DNA of 64,000 bases from Edaphochlamys debaryana (Eukaryota; Chlorophyta; Chlorophyceae; Chlamydomonadales): NCBI GenBank assembly GCA_016858145.1, contig JAEHOE010000011.1, forward strand, positions 248,001-312,000, read 5' to 3'. The notes beneath the pieces were generated by a model. The model was not told where the DNA came from. It made no database searches and saw only the letters and a program-made list of their open reading frames with translations. Below are positions 1 to 11,587 of this stretch, piece by piece (within the stretch, counting starts at the first letter, position 1; each line of letters begins with the position of its first letter). Position numbers and translations under genes: made by a program.

Positions 1-900
1 AGCTACCCCCAGAGCTCGACACCCTCGTCCCTGCTCTCCACAAACGTGGTCCCCCCCTCTCGCCTGAGCAGCACCTGCACCAGGTCATCCAGCTGCGCAG
101 CGGTCTGCGCCTGCCTCACGAGCACCTCGGCAGCGGCCTGAGAGTTGCCTGCAGGGCAGGAAGAGGCGAGAGGGGGGTGGGCGAGGGCGTGGCAAGCATC
201 CCTACGAAAGCCCAAACTGCACAGGCCGGGTCACAAAAGGCTGCCAGGGGTCCCCTGCGAAGTCCTCGCAGGCCAGGCTGCCCTCCAGGATGCTGTGCAT
301 CCAGCGCAGCTTGATGTCTGCTGTTCGGATCTTTAGCTCACTCTTGAAGCTTCCGGCCAGGTTGCGCCAGGTCCTTTCCAGGACCTCGGCTCCAGTGGGG
401 TCTGTGGCCGAGTGCTGCGTGGGGGTGGGTAGCGGCGAGTGCGGCGCCCCGCCCCCCGCCAGCCCTGAGTTGATGAACGTGATCTTGGTGCGAGTGGGAG
501 TCGCACGTGCGCCTGCGTGCGGAGAGGTGAGGGGAGTGAGTAGGGAAGGAGACGGGACTGCGGGGAGCTTGGGCTGGGGCTGGCCGAGGATGGTCAGGCC
601 CGTCATTGCTTCGGCTTGTTCGATACCTGGCCCAAGCTGAACCCTGTGCTCGCCTCCATACGAAGCACTAGGTGCCGGAGAGGGAGCCTGTAGCATAGTA
701 CGCGCGCCGGGCTCGGACTGCGCGGCCATCCTCGCCGAGAAGCCCAGCCGCGACAGGAAGGCCGCGTCCCCCGACGCATCAAGGCCTAATGCCTCTCCAG
801 ATTGCTCCTGCGCCTGACCCGCTGCATATTGCTGCTCAGGCTGCGCAAAGAAGCCCTGTGAGTCGGCCCCCGCAGCTCCGGGCAGCTGCTGCTGGTCCAT
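1..900 (-). CDS. 5' exons of family copy Z (partial, runs off left edge)
   Basis: Unrecognised protein. This is the 5' end of a further copy of the tandem family, whose body lies left of the window. The first exon starts at the ATG at 900 (MDQQQLPGAA) and stays open to 202. It is Ala/Gly/Pro/Gln-rich with a C-terminal part rich in Trp and charged residues (RTWRNLAG, KLRWMHSILEG). A plausible donor lies near 235. A second block (137 down to 1) encodes the helical stretch AAEVLVRQAQTAAQLDDL. Copy B has the same start and same order of blocks (11,495 downward), and the shared upstream box lies 66-90 bp before the ATG. This is the only copy whose first exon keeps one frame throughout; A and B change frame. 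Exon borders are inferred and function is unknown. Confidence 0.5.
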
Positions 901-965
901 AGTTCAACAGCCGTTCAGTGACTCAGGGCATTGGTCGCGACGTGCGGACCACCAGAAAGGAAAAC

Positions 966-990
966 AGCTTTGCGACAGCTGGCCGCTGTC
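966..990 (-). promoter_or_regulatory. conserved upstream box, copy Z
   Basis: On the minus strand this reads GACAGCGGCCAGCTGTCGC followed by AAAGCT. The half-sites GACAGC and GCTGTC form an inverted repeat around GGCCA. It lies about 66 bp before the copy Z ATG. Near-identical boxes precede copies A, B, E, F, G and H. It could be a promoter element or part of the 5' leader. Confidence 0.5.
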
Positions 991-1831
991 TCCGCGGGTG
1001 TTGGGCCAGAAGTGCTCTGCAGCTCTGCAAGATGAGCTCTTGTAAGTGTAGTCTTGTTGTGATGGCACAAGCGTTGGCACAAGATGGCCGTGCCACAGGT
1101 CGCCGCACGTACCACCCGCGTCTGCACCACCCATCCATTTTGACCCCCACTTGTCGCCAGCTGATGTGAAGTCGGGAACGCACCCGGCACCCGTGCCAGT
1201 ACCGTATTACTCTTCCATGCGATACCGTACTCGGCGCGGCAGCGTGAGTCGTCACTGCCTTTGTGCCTCACCCCCGGTCCCCGCCCTTACTGTCTCAGCA
1301 AACTCGACTAGAGATCGGATCTCGGTCCAGAGTCATGCAATATGCTGAAGCAGCTACGTGCAAGGCCAAGATTGAAGCACTGATGGGCACTGAGCGCATG
1401 GTCCCACGTGGTGCCATGTGCACGCACAGCAAGCTGTTACAGGGGTGGCCCCACGCCCAGCTCCACAACCTCACTGTCTGCTCCAGTCCGAGCAACCGAG
1501 GCCTTACCAGCCCTCCTCAACCCTGTCTACCTTGCGCCGGCTAGATCCCTCCCTGTCTTACGTCTTCATTGACGGTCAAACACAAACGTGGCCAAGAGCT
1601 ACCCGCCATACGTACCCAGCCCAACACAATCAGCACGATGCGCCATGGGCCAAGCCTGTGCTACGTACATGCCTGCATGCCACCTTTCACCTCACCGCCT
1701 GCCGGTCCTCAAACCAAGCTGGCGCCTTTCCTGGTCAGCAGGGCTTGCCACCCTCGCACGTCCAGCACGGCCGCTGGCTATACAAGCCATACCGCCCCCT
1801 CCCCGCTTATGCCGGGGCTCCGACAGCCCAC
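991..1831. other. spacer between copies Z and A
   Basis: No convincing gene. It resembles the spacers left of copies B and C (shared phrases such as CACCTCACCGCCTGCC) and is probably downstream and upstream flank of the repeat unit. A minus-strand TGTAA at 1437-1441, about 390 nt past the copy A stop, is a possible polyadenylation signal. Confidence 0.4.
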
Positions 1832-4406
1832 TCAGGCGGACTCCTCGACGTCCTCAACCACGGCCGCTGGCTGAGCCGGCAGCGGCAGCCCCCACAGCTC
1901 CGACGCATACGCCACCAGCCGCCTCAGCTGCTGCAGCGGGGGCGAAGGCGGGGGCCCCCTGGAAGCGGCGGAGGGTTCCTCGCTGGCCCCGGCCCCGGCT
2001 TCTGCCTCCAAGCCCTCCCCAGCTCCAGCGCCCTCCGCAGCTGCCGCCTCTACGGGGCCCGCCGGCGCCTCGGCAGCCGCCGGGCCCAGGCGGCGGCAGC
2101 GCTGCAGCGCCCCCGCAAGTGCGCCGAGGAGGGAGGTGGCGGCCTCCCTGAAGGGCTCGGTGCCGGCTCCTCCACCCTTGCTGGGCCCCACGAGCCCGCC
2201 CGCCCGGCCCAGGGCTCCCAGCAGCCCCTCCGCCTGCCCCGGCTCGCCGTACGCCAGCAGCGGTGCCAGGAAGAGCGCAAGGCCGGAGCCGTCTGGGCGG
2301 TCCCGGTTGCATGCGGTCAGGGGGTGCTCGAAGGGGCTGCTGCAGGGCTCCGAAGGCTCCGAGCGGAGGAGGTCGGGGAGGGCCGCCAGGGCCGGCAGCA
2401 GCCCGGCCGCCAGCGCCGCCGTCACCTCGGGAGGAGGAGCCGGCGGCAGGGCGTCCAAGTCTGAGGGGGGGAGAAGGGGCAGCACGTGCAAAGCTGTCGG
2501 TCCCGGTTCAAAACCGCACTGTCGCGTGCCACACCACGTCCCCGGCGCTATCGTGTTGTCACGTTTGCCCAATCACCCGGCCAGGAGCGACTTGATAAAG
2601 GTGACTACGTTCGGCGGTCAAATACCTACCGAGGCGGGCCTCTGGCCACTCGTCCAGGAGGGTCGCCACCACCAGTCGCCACAGCACTTCATATGTATCC
2701 TCATCCGCATACCACGCGCCGTACACCGCACTCGACGCCGCCAGCCGCCACCACTCCCGCCGCCGCGCCGCCAGCCGCGGTGGAGACACCTCCCGCTGCT
2801 GTCCCGGCAGCTTGGCGATGAGCGTATTGCGGCCGCAGTTGAGGGCCACCACCACTAGCGCCGCCGCCTCACTTCGTCGCATGGACAGCGGCGTGTGCAG
2901 CGGCGGCGGCGGGGACACACCGGGGACGAGGGCGGATGGGTTTGGCGGTGACGCCGATGCAGCGGCCGCCGCCGCGGCCCAGCCCACCCGTAGGACGAGG
3001 TCCAGGGAAGCACCGGGCCCGAGCGGCGGCAGGGCGTCCGAAGGTGAGGCCAGCAGACGGCGGAGCGAGTGAAGGGCGGTAGGACGGAGCGACTCGTCTT
3101 CCCCGTCGCGGAAACCGTCGCCGGCGGTCTGCAGCGCCGCCGGCAGGCCGTAGGTCGGGCCCCCGTCGAGCAGCCGCAGAGTGCCCACGCCGTACACCAG
3201 TACGGCGGTCTGCAGGCAGCGGCCCCGGAGCACGGAGCGCAGGTGGGCGGCGGCGGCAGGGCTGACGGTGCTGGCGGCCGGTATCGTTGATGCCACGGTC
3301 CCGGCCGTAGCGCTTACAGACTCCAGAGCTTCCCTCGCGCAGGAAGCGGAATGGAGCAAGACAAGTGCGCTTCTGCCTAATGCGCCGCTCAGGGACCGCG
3401 GCGGCCCCCGGGCCTGCAGCAGCAGCAGTGCCCTCGCCGTGTGCTTCAGGAGGCCGCTCTCCGCCAGGCTCCGCGCAAGCTCCTCCACGCACGCCGCCCA
3501 CAGGGACGCCGTCTCCCTCGGAGAGATGCTCGGAGTATCCTGTTCACAGCGCATGATCTCGTGCAGCGCGCTGAGCAGGGTAACCGCTTGCTGGAAGATT
3601 GCGCTGCCGCCGTCACCGCTGCTAGCTGCCGCCGCCAGCCGCCGGCCGAAAGCGTGCAGGGTCTGGGCGCGCAGCAGGGCGAGCACGAAGCGCAGCACGC
3701 ACAGCGCGTGGCGGGAGGATGGGAGCGGGATGCAGCCGTAGCAAAGGAAGCCGACGGCACACGAGGCATCCAACCCCCACCCTTCCAGGGCCAATGCCTC
3801 TTCGGGCACACCGCCGCCACCCGAGCCACCACCGCCGCCATTTCCCCTACCGCCGGAGCTGCTGCCGCCACGCCCGCTGCTGCCGCCAGGCCCGCCGCCA
3901 CTCCCGCTGCCGCCGCCACTCCCGCCGCCACGCCCGCTGCCGCCGCCGCCGCTCCCCTCGCCGCCCGGCCGCAACGCTGCCGAGTACAGCCTCAGCAGCG
4001 CGGCCGTCTCCGCTGGGTGCGTCGACAGGAGCTCCGCCAGGGCTGCGGCTTGTTGAGGTGAGCTGGGGTTCGGTAGGCTCCCCATTTCCTCGCTCAGAGT
4101 GCTGAGCTGCTCCTTGCCCTCCCGCAGAGCGGCCAGGCGCCCGCCCCCCGGCCCGCGGCCCCGGCCCGCCGCCGAGCCGCCGCCGCCGGGCCGCTGGGTT
4201 GAAGGGGCCGGCAGCAGAGCCTCCGCGGCCGCCGGCAGGGCCCGGTAGGCACGCAGCAGCGGGGCGGGCAGGAGGGACAGCTGGGAGGCGGGGCCCGAGC
4301 GCCCGGAAGTGCTGGGGCCGGCGCCGGGGTCCGCGCTCGCGGCTGAGCCCGCGCGGCCCGCTCCCCCGCCGGCGCCGCCGCCACGCCCCCGGCCCTGGGG
4401 CGGCAT
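1832..4406 (-). CDS. tandem family protein, copy A (intact, about 801 aa)
   Basis: Unrecognised family. Two exons: 4406-2630 and 2460-1832, joined by an intron with donor GTAGGT and acceptor TCAG. The frame is kept (2,406 nt). Residues 1-40 are Arg/Gly/Ala/Ser-rich (MPPQGRGRGG). Residues 41-66 form a conserved hydrophobic block (SQLSLLPAPLLRAYRALP). Residues 127-146 read LLSTHPAETAALLRLYSAAL, 149-199 are a Gly/Ser linker, and about 232-260 is a Leu-rich helix (VLRFVLALLRAQTL). Further conserved blocks are LAESGLL...ARALLLLQARG, LRGRCLQTAVLVYGVGTLRL and, at the C-terminus, ASELWGLPLPAQPA. No catalytic motif or membrane segment is evident; the Leu/Ala helices suggest an alpha-helical scaffold (inference). 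The ATG is chosen because it is conserved in all copies, although in A the frame is open further upstream. Confidence 0.7.
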
Positions 4407-4409
4407 TGC

Positions 4410-6125
4410 GGGTCCGCTGCGAGTCGCTTGTAATGCCTTGGGCGCTTGCTTACCAGGGTCTGCGAGCGGAGAGAGGAAAGACAGGCTTTGCGCGTCACAG
4501 CGCGGACCGGGAGTGCGCGAAAGGCCGCAATGCGCCGCCGAGCGCCCTCGCCCCACCTTGCTGCGGCCGGAATCAGGTTGCCGGTGCGCTTGGGAAACGC
4601 ATTGCGGGCCGCGGAGGACAGCGGGAGACGGCCGGAGCTCGGGAGGCCCACACGGTCGAGGCTCGCGCGCCAGCAGGCTAACAACAGTGGAGGTGTTGTG
4701 ATGGGGGCGCGGCTGGCGTCTACATTAAGACAAGACTGGAGGGCAGCAGCGAGTTCCGACGTCTGCCCCTGCGCGCCATCTCGGCCATCCCGCACCGCCC
4801 GCCGGCTCCCCCAAGGCGCTGCAGCCCCTTGCGCCTCCTCCCCCGCCGCCACCGCCGCCGCCCGCTCCGCCAGCAGAGCCTGCTGCAGCCGGGAGCGGTC
4901 CTCGTGGGCGGAACGGAGCTGGCTGGGGGGCGGAGTGGGTGAGGATGTAGGGGCAGGGGGGTGCTTGGGCCGCCCACTCAAGCCCAAACGCCAGACCCCA
5001 CAACGGGCTGCCTAGTCCTAGTTTGCCAGCGCCCCTCCACACAGCCCACAGCTGCACCCTCGTCCTGGGACCACCTTGACGAAGAGCCCCCATCCCCGGA
5101 CACCTCCCCGCGGCTTCCCCCTGGGACCCGTCTGGACCCCGTGCCCCTGCCCTCCACACACGTGGCCTCCCCTCCTCGCCTGAGCAGCCCCTGCACCAGG
5201 TCATCCAGCTGCGCAGCGGTCTGCGCCTGCCTCACGAGCACCTCGGCAGCGGCCCGAGAGTTGCCTGCAGGGCAGGAAGAGGCGAGAGGGGGTGAGCGAG
5301 GCCAAGGCCGAGCAGAGGAACCCCTTGTGCTGCCAGGGATCTCCGGCTGACACCATGCTTGCAGCACTGTCTTGCAGATTGGGGCCAAAAGACATTAGCT
5401 CACTCTTCAAGCTTCATGCCAGGTTGCGCCTGGTCCGGTCCAGTACCGCAGCGCCGTTAAACCCTGGGTACCCGCCAGCACACCCCTCCCAAACCTGAAG
5501 CGGCAGGCCTCTAGGAGTGGGTTATTACACCTTAAGTCCTGAAGCGCGCGTCGCGAAACGCAAAACCCAGTACAAACGGCCGGGTGTCCCACAATACCAC
5601 TGGCCCACAATACCACGGGTCACCTGTAGTGTCCGTGGCCGAGTGCTGCGTGTGGGTGGGCAGCGGCGAGTGCGGCGCCCCGCCCCCCGCCAGCCCGGAG
5701 TTGATTAACGCAATCTCGTGCGAGTGGGCTCCGCACGTGCGCCTGAGTGCGGGTTGGCAAGGGGCGTGAGCAGAGAACGAGGCGTGACAGCGGGGGCCCG
5801 TCAAGCGCTGGGGCTGGTCGAGGATGGACAGGCCCGTCGGCTTGTTCGATAATCCGAGCCCAAACCCAGAGCTCACCCCCACAGGACGCGCTGGTTGCCG
5901 GTGAGGGAGCCTGGAGAACAGTACGCGAGCCCGGCTCGGGTTGAGCGGCCATCCTCACCGAGAAGCCCAATCGCGACAGAAGGGCTGCATCGCCAGACGT
6001 ATATCATGGAGTGAAGCCTCTCCATAATGCTCCTGCGCCCGACCCGCTGCATGTTGCTGCTCAGGCTGCGCGAACATGCCCTGCGAGTCGGCCTCAGCAG
6101 CTCCGGGCAGCTGCTGTTCGTCCAT
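4410..6125 (-). pseudogene. 5' exon blocks of copy A (degenerate first exon)
   Basis: Starts at ATG 6125 with MDEQQLPGAAEADSQG as in copy B, but the frame closes after about 56 codons and continues in another frame (5882-5532, INSGLAGGGAPHSPLP). The AAEVLVRQAQTAAQLDDL block lies near 5271-5185. From 4918 down, after CCCCCAGCCAG, comes the helical block LRSAHEDRSRLQQALLAERA, which stays open to 4094. The first exon is therefore damaged relative to Z. Whether these blocks are spliced to the MPPQ exon or form a leader is unresolved. Confidence 0.4.
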
Positions 6126-6200
6126 GTTTCAATAGCAGTAGACTATATCGAGGTGAATATATCGAGGTTAGGTCGCAGCGATCCGCGAGCAAGGTCAATT

Positions 6201-6225
6201 AGCTTTGCGACAGCTGGCCGCTGTC
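6201..6225 (-). promoter_or_regulatory. conserved upstream box, copy A
   Basis: Same 25-bp box as upstream of copy Z (AGCTTTGCGACAGCTGGCC on the plus strand), 76-100 bp before the ATG at 6125. Confidence 0.5.
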
Positions 6226-7321
6226 TTTGCGGGTGTTGCGCCAAGTGCAGCAGTGAGCTCCTGACTTGATTTGAGCTATGCCTAGTTGAGCTATGTGGTG
6301 ATTTCACAGGCCCCGTGCCTGCGTGCCACGCGTACCACCCGCTCATCGACGCGCCCCGCATTCCCCGCCCGTCGGACCCTTCCCGAGCCCCTACGCCGGC
6401 CTCTAGCTGCCCGCCTTGTCCCCCTACGCCATCCTTCACACCAATCACCCGTGCCCCTACATTGCTCCATGCAATACTTGACCCGGTCTTCACCACCGCG
6501 GTGCCCGAGCGCCGGCCTCTAGCTGCCCGCCTCGCCCCCCTGCGCCATCCATCTCACCGCCGGCCTGTCATCAGCGGATGGCAGTGCACCAAGCCCCAGT
6601 GGCCCTCCATCCAACTCACCGCCTACCTGCCGCCAGCTGACGGTTTCCCACCCCGTACCCATGGCCCTGCACGGCTCCACGCGATATGTGACCCCGGTGC
6701 GCATGTGCGCCCGGTTCGGCTGGACACGGCTGCCTTTCGCCTTACCCCCGCCGCTCTCGCTCAACACTCACAAGTCCGTTCCAGAGTCATTGCGTTACCC
6801 TTGTGCGTGCGGGGCTAAAGCAAGGCTCACGACCGAATGACCGATGGCCTTCACGCCCCAACGACCAGACGGTGCCACAGAGGAGGCCCCACAGCCCTAC
6901 CAATGATGCGTCCACAAGTCCGCAAACGTGCCAGCACCTGTACCACTCGCGCATCAACGCAACCCCTAGTCCCAACGGCGTCTCGCCCAGCTACCAACAC
7001 ACGCCTGACACTCCTGGTGTGCAACATGAGCTTGTTCTGCATCAGCAACCGGCCCTTGTCTACCACTTCAACTGACCAGTAGCATGTCGTCTGTGCCACA
7101 AGCCCATGCTGCACGGTAGCCTGTGTCGCTGTACACCAGCCCTCCTCAGCCCCGCCTTCCTTGCGCCGGCCAGAGACATCCCTGTCTGGTGTCGCCACTC
7201 AGCGAACACCAGGCCTTCCCAGCATGCCCCCTACGCCATCCATCTCACCGCCTGTCTGTCGCGAAAGCAAGATGGCACCTAATCGCCTGAACTCAGCAGG
7301 CTTGCCTCCCTCGCACAACCG
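6226..7321. other. spacer between copies A and B
   Basis: No convincing gene. Repeat-unit flanking DNA with short internally repeated phrases (CCGGCCTCTAGCTGCCCGCC occurs twice near 6400 and 6511). Confidence 0.4.
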
Positions 7322-9856
7322 TCACTGCCCCCTATTGGACCAGTCGCCCCCCCCCCCACAGCCGGGGCACCCGACAGCCCACTCAGGCGGACTCCTGGCC
7401 CTCCTTCCCACCACCGCTGGCTGAGCCGGCAGCGGCAGCCCCCACAGCTCCGACGCATACGCCACCAGCCGCCTCAGCTGCCGCAGCGGAGGGGAGGGCG
7501 GCACAGCGCTCGAGGGCCCTCCGCTGGTCCCGGACCCTGCCTCCGCCTCTGAAGGCTCCCCAGCTCCAGCGCCCTCCGCAGCTGCCGCCTCTACGGGGCC
7601 CGCCGGCGCCTCGGCAGCCGCGGGGCCCAGGCGGCGGCAGCGCTGCAGCGCCCCCGCAAGTGCGCCGAGGAGGGAGGTGGCGGCCTCCCTGAAGGGCTCG
7701 GTGCCGGACCCACCACCGCTTGGCCCCACCAGCCCGCCCGCCCGGCCCAGGGCTCCCAGCAGCCCCTCCGCCTGCCCCGGCTCGCCGTACGCCAGCAGCG
7801 GTACCAGGAAGAGCGCAAAGCCGGCGCCGCCCGGGCGGACCCGTTCGCATGCGGCCAAGAGATCCAGGTAGAGATGCCCCAGCCTGTCAGGCTGTCCACG
7901 AGAGAGGTCCAGGGTGACGAGTAGCTCCGGCAGCAGCCCGGCCGCCAGCGCCGCCGCCACCTCGGGAGGAGGAGCCGGCGGCAGGGCGTCCAGGTCTGGG
8001 GGACGGGGCGCATGAACACAGCACGGAGGTGGTTTGAAGAACTGGTCGAGGAGACCTAACGGCTTGTGGGATAGCAAGGCATGAGCAATGGCTTGAGCAC
8101 CAGAGACCCTGGCACAACCTAACGGCCACCCACCCACCCACCCACCGAGGCGGCCATCGCCCCACGTGGCAAGCAACGGCGCCGTCACGGCCGCCCACAG
8201 TCCCTGTCGTACAATCACGTCCGCATCCCACGTGCCGTACACCGCAACAGACGCCGCCAGCCGCCACCACTCCTTCCACCACTCCGCCAGCCGCGGCGAC
8301 GCGGCCCGCTGCCACCCCAGGAGCAGGCGGCCGTGGCTCAGCGCCGCCCCCGCCAACGCCGCTGCGACAGTAGGGCTATCGAAGGTGGCGGCGGCCGGCT
8401 GCCGGCTGCCGGCACTCGTGCTGGCGCGGGCTCGGGTGAAGCCTGCACTCTCGGCCACCGCCCGGCTCAACCGCAGGACCAGCTCCAGCGACGCCCCGGG
8501 TCCGAGCGGCGGCTGGGCGCTTCCGGAGGGCAGCAGAACGTGGGTCATGTTCTGGAGGGCGACGGCGCTCAGAGCCCGACCAGGGGCAATCGCGCGGGCG
8601 GCGAGGCCGGCGGTCTGCAGCGCCGCCGGCAGGCCGTAGCAGGGGCCACCGTCCATGGCTTGCAGAGTGCCCACGCCGTACACCAGTACGGCAGTCTGCA
8701 GGCAGCGACCGCTGAGCACCGTGCGGAGGTGGGCGGCGGCGGCGGGGCTGACAGCGCGCGCAAGCGCGCCTGGTGAGACGCTGGAAGTGGTCGGGGCCAG
8801 GGGCCGGGCATCGCTTCCCACGGTCGTAAACCTTCACAGCCCGTACATCACATCGCCTATTGCTTCGGCCTGGCCCCCCACCTGCAGTCTCCGCGCCTGC
8901 TGTAGCAGGGCTGTCCTCGCCGCGTGCTCCAGAAGGCCGCTCTCCGCCAGGCTCCGTGCAAATTCCTCCACGCACGTCATCCTTAGGTACACCAGCTCGC
9001 CAGCGGCCGCCGCGGGCAGGAGGGCGGGCTCCGGAAGCCCGCGGATGAAGAGCGTGTCTTGCAGAGCGCTCAGGAGGAGACTGGTGACAGCCCAGCTTCG
9101 GCTCCTTGGCCCCATGCTACCGGCGTTGCCAGCATCAGAAGGCTCCACCGTCAGCCGCCGGGTGAGGGCCGGCAGGGCCTGGGCGCGCAGCACGGCGAGC
9201 ACGAAGCGCAGCACGGACAGCGCGTGGCGGTTGGCGGGGAGCGGGTGCAAGCGAAAGATGAGGGCACCGATGACGGTCGGGGTGGTGAAGCGCCATCCCT
9301 CCTTCAGGTCCGATGTCAAGACCCCGCCGCTGTTAGAGCCGCCGCTGTCACCGCCACCGCCTCTGCTGCCTCCACTGCCCCCCCTGCTGCCGCCGCTCCC
9401 CTCCCCCTCCCTGTCCCGCCGCAACGCTGCCGAGTACAGCCTCAGCAGCGCGGCCGTCTCCGCTGGGTGCGTCGACAGGAGCTCCGCCAGGGCTGCGGCT
9501 GGTTGAGGTGAGCTGGGGTTCGGTAGGCTCCCCATTTCCTCGCTCAGCGTGCTGAGCTGCTCCTTGCCCTCGCGCAGAGCGGCCAGACGGCCACTGCCCG
9601 CCCCTCGGCCCCGGCCCGCCGCCGAGCCGCCGCCGCCGGGCCGCTGGGTCACAGGGGCCAGCAGCAGAGCCTCCGCGGCCGCCGGCAGGGCCCGGTAGGC
9701 GCGCAGCAGCGGGGTGGGCAGGAGGGACAGCTGGGAGGCGGGGCCCGAGCGCCCGGAAGTGCTGGGGCCGGCGCCAGGGTCCGCGCTCGCGGCAGAGCCC
9801 GCGCGGCCCGCTCCCTCGCCGGCCCCGCCTCCTCGCCCCCGGCCCTGGGGCGGCAT
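7322..9856 (-). pseudogene. tandem family copy B, one in-frame nonsense codon
   Basis: Two exons, 9856-8146 and 7995-7322, with the family's usual splice positions; total 2,385 nt, in frame. All conserved blocks are present, including SQLSLLPTPLLRAYRALP at the N-terminus and ASELWGLPLPAQPA at the C-terminus. A single TGA at 8834-8836 interrupts the long exon after about 340 codons. Reading resumes in the same frame and reaches the conserved LRTVLSGRCLQTAVLVYGVGTL block, so this is a point nonsense change or an unrecognised small intron, not a frameshift. The tail past the usual end is extended, so the protein would be about 794 aa if read through. Probably a recent pseudogene. Confidence 0.65.
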
Positions 9857-9879
9857 TGCGGGTCCGCTGCGAGTCGCTT

Positions 9880-11495
9880 GTAATGCCTTGAGACTACCTT
9901 AGCAGGGCCTGCGAGCGGGGGAAATAGAGAAAGGCTCAGCGCGTCACGCCCCGGAGGCAAGTGAGGGATGCGGCAGCGCGCCCCCGCGCGCCCTCGCCCC
10001 ACCTTGCTGCGGCCGGAATCAGGTTGCCGGTGCGTTGCAAGAACGCATACGGGGTGCGGAGGATAGCGGGCGACGGCCTGGCTCCAAACGCCAACTGCTG
10101 GGGCTCGCGTGGGGCCGTGGCCAGCAGTTGCACAACGGCGGCCCGCTGTGGTGAGAGGTGTTGTGGCGAGCGCGCTGTTGGCGTTGTGCGTCGCCGTCGT
10201 CGGCTCCCGCCGACCTGCCCTGTTAGCAATCCATCTCGGCCATTCCGCACCGCCCTCCGCCCTCCCCCAAGGCGCTGCAGCCCCGAGTGCATCCTCCCCC
10301 GCCGCCACCGCCGCCGCCCGCTCCGCCAGCAGAGCCTGCTGCAGCCGGGAGCGGTCCTCGTGGGCGGAACGGAGCTGGCTGGGGGCCGGAAGGGGGGGGC
10401 AGATGGTTTGGAGGCGAAGGGAGTTGGGGAAAGAGGGCACGCAAGCCCCAGGCCCCGACCCCACAACAGGCTGCCTACTCCTCACTTGCCATCGCCGCTC
10501 CGCACACCCACAGCTGCGCCCCCGTCACGACATCATCTTTCCCGAAGAGCCCCCATCCCCGGACACCCGTGTGTCACCTCCCCGCGGCTTCCCCCTGGGA
10601 CCCGTCTGGACCCCGTGCCCCTGCCCTCCACACACGTGGCCTCCCCCCCTCCTCACCTGAGCAGCACCTGCACCTCGATCCAGCTGCGCAGCGGTCTGCG
10701 CCTGCCTCACGAGCACCTCGGCAGCGGCCCGAGAGTTGCCTGCAGGGCAGGAAGAGGGGAGAGGTGGGTGAGCGAGGGCGTGGCAAGCATCCCTACGAAA
10801 GCCCAAACTGCACAGGCCGGGTCACAAAAGGCTGCCAGGGGTCCCCTGCCAAGTCCTCGCAGGCCAGGCTGCCCTCCAGGATGCTGTGCATCCAGCGCAG
10901 CTTGATGTCTGCTGTTCGGCTCATAAGCTCACTCTTGAAGCTTCCGGCCAGGTTGCGCCAGGTCCTTTCCAGGACCTCGGCTCCAGTGGGGTCTGTGGCC
11001 GAGTGCTGCGTGGGGGTGGGTAGCGGCGAGTGCGGCGCCCCGCCCCCCGCCAGCCCTGAGTTGATGAACGTGATCTTGGTGCGAGTGGGAGTCGCACGTG
11101 CGCCTGCGTGCGGGGTGGTAAGAGGCGTGACCAGAGAAGGAGGCGGGACAGCGGGTGCCCCTCAAGCGCTGGGGCTGGCCGAGGATGGACAGGCCCGTTA
11201 TGGCTTCGGTTTGTTCGATACCTGGCCCAAGCTGAACCCTGTGCGCGCCTCCATATGAAGCACTAGGTGCCGGAGAGGGAGCCTGCAGCACAGTACGCGC
11301 GCCGGGCTCGGACTGCGCGGCCATCCTCGCCGAGAAGCCCAGCCGCGACAGGAAGGCCGCGTCCCCCGACGCATCAAGGCCTAATGCCTCTCCAGCTGGT
11401 TCCTGCGCCTGACCCGCTGCATACTGCTGCTCAGGCTGCGCGAACATGCCCTGCGAGTCGGCCTCAGCAGCTCCGGGCAGCTGCTGTTCGTCCAT
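9880..11495 (-). other. 5' exon blocks of copy B
   Basis: Starts at ATG 11495 (MDEQQLPGAAEADSQGMFAQ) and matches copy Z for about 105 residues, then changes frame near 11,165 so that the INSGLAGGGAPHSPLP region is read in another frame. The AAEVLVRQAQTAAQLD block follows at about 10,744-10,660, and the LRSAHEDRSRLQQALLAERA block starts at 10,374 after a CCAG. The order and spacing match A and Z. The frame change argues for a damaged or differently spliced first exon. Confidence 0.45.
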
Positions 11496-11562
11496 GTTTC
11501 AATAGCAGTAGACTATATCGAGGTGAGCGTTAGGTTGCAGCGAACCGCGCGCAAGGTGAAAT

Positions 11563-11587
11563 AGCTTTGCGACAGCTGGCCGCTGTC
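11563..11587 (-). promoter_or_regulatory. conserved upstream box, copy B
   Basis: The 25-bp box (AGCTTTGCGACAGCTGGCC on the plus strand) lies 68-92 bp before the copy B ATG at 11,495. Confidence 0.5.

Noticed and set aside
1418..2464. 348-codon plus-strand frame across the last exon of copy A
   Set aside because: Antisense shadow of a GC-rich coding exon; the minus strand carries the conserved family protein.
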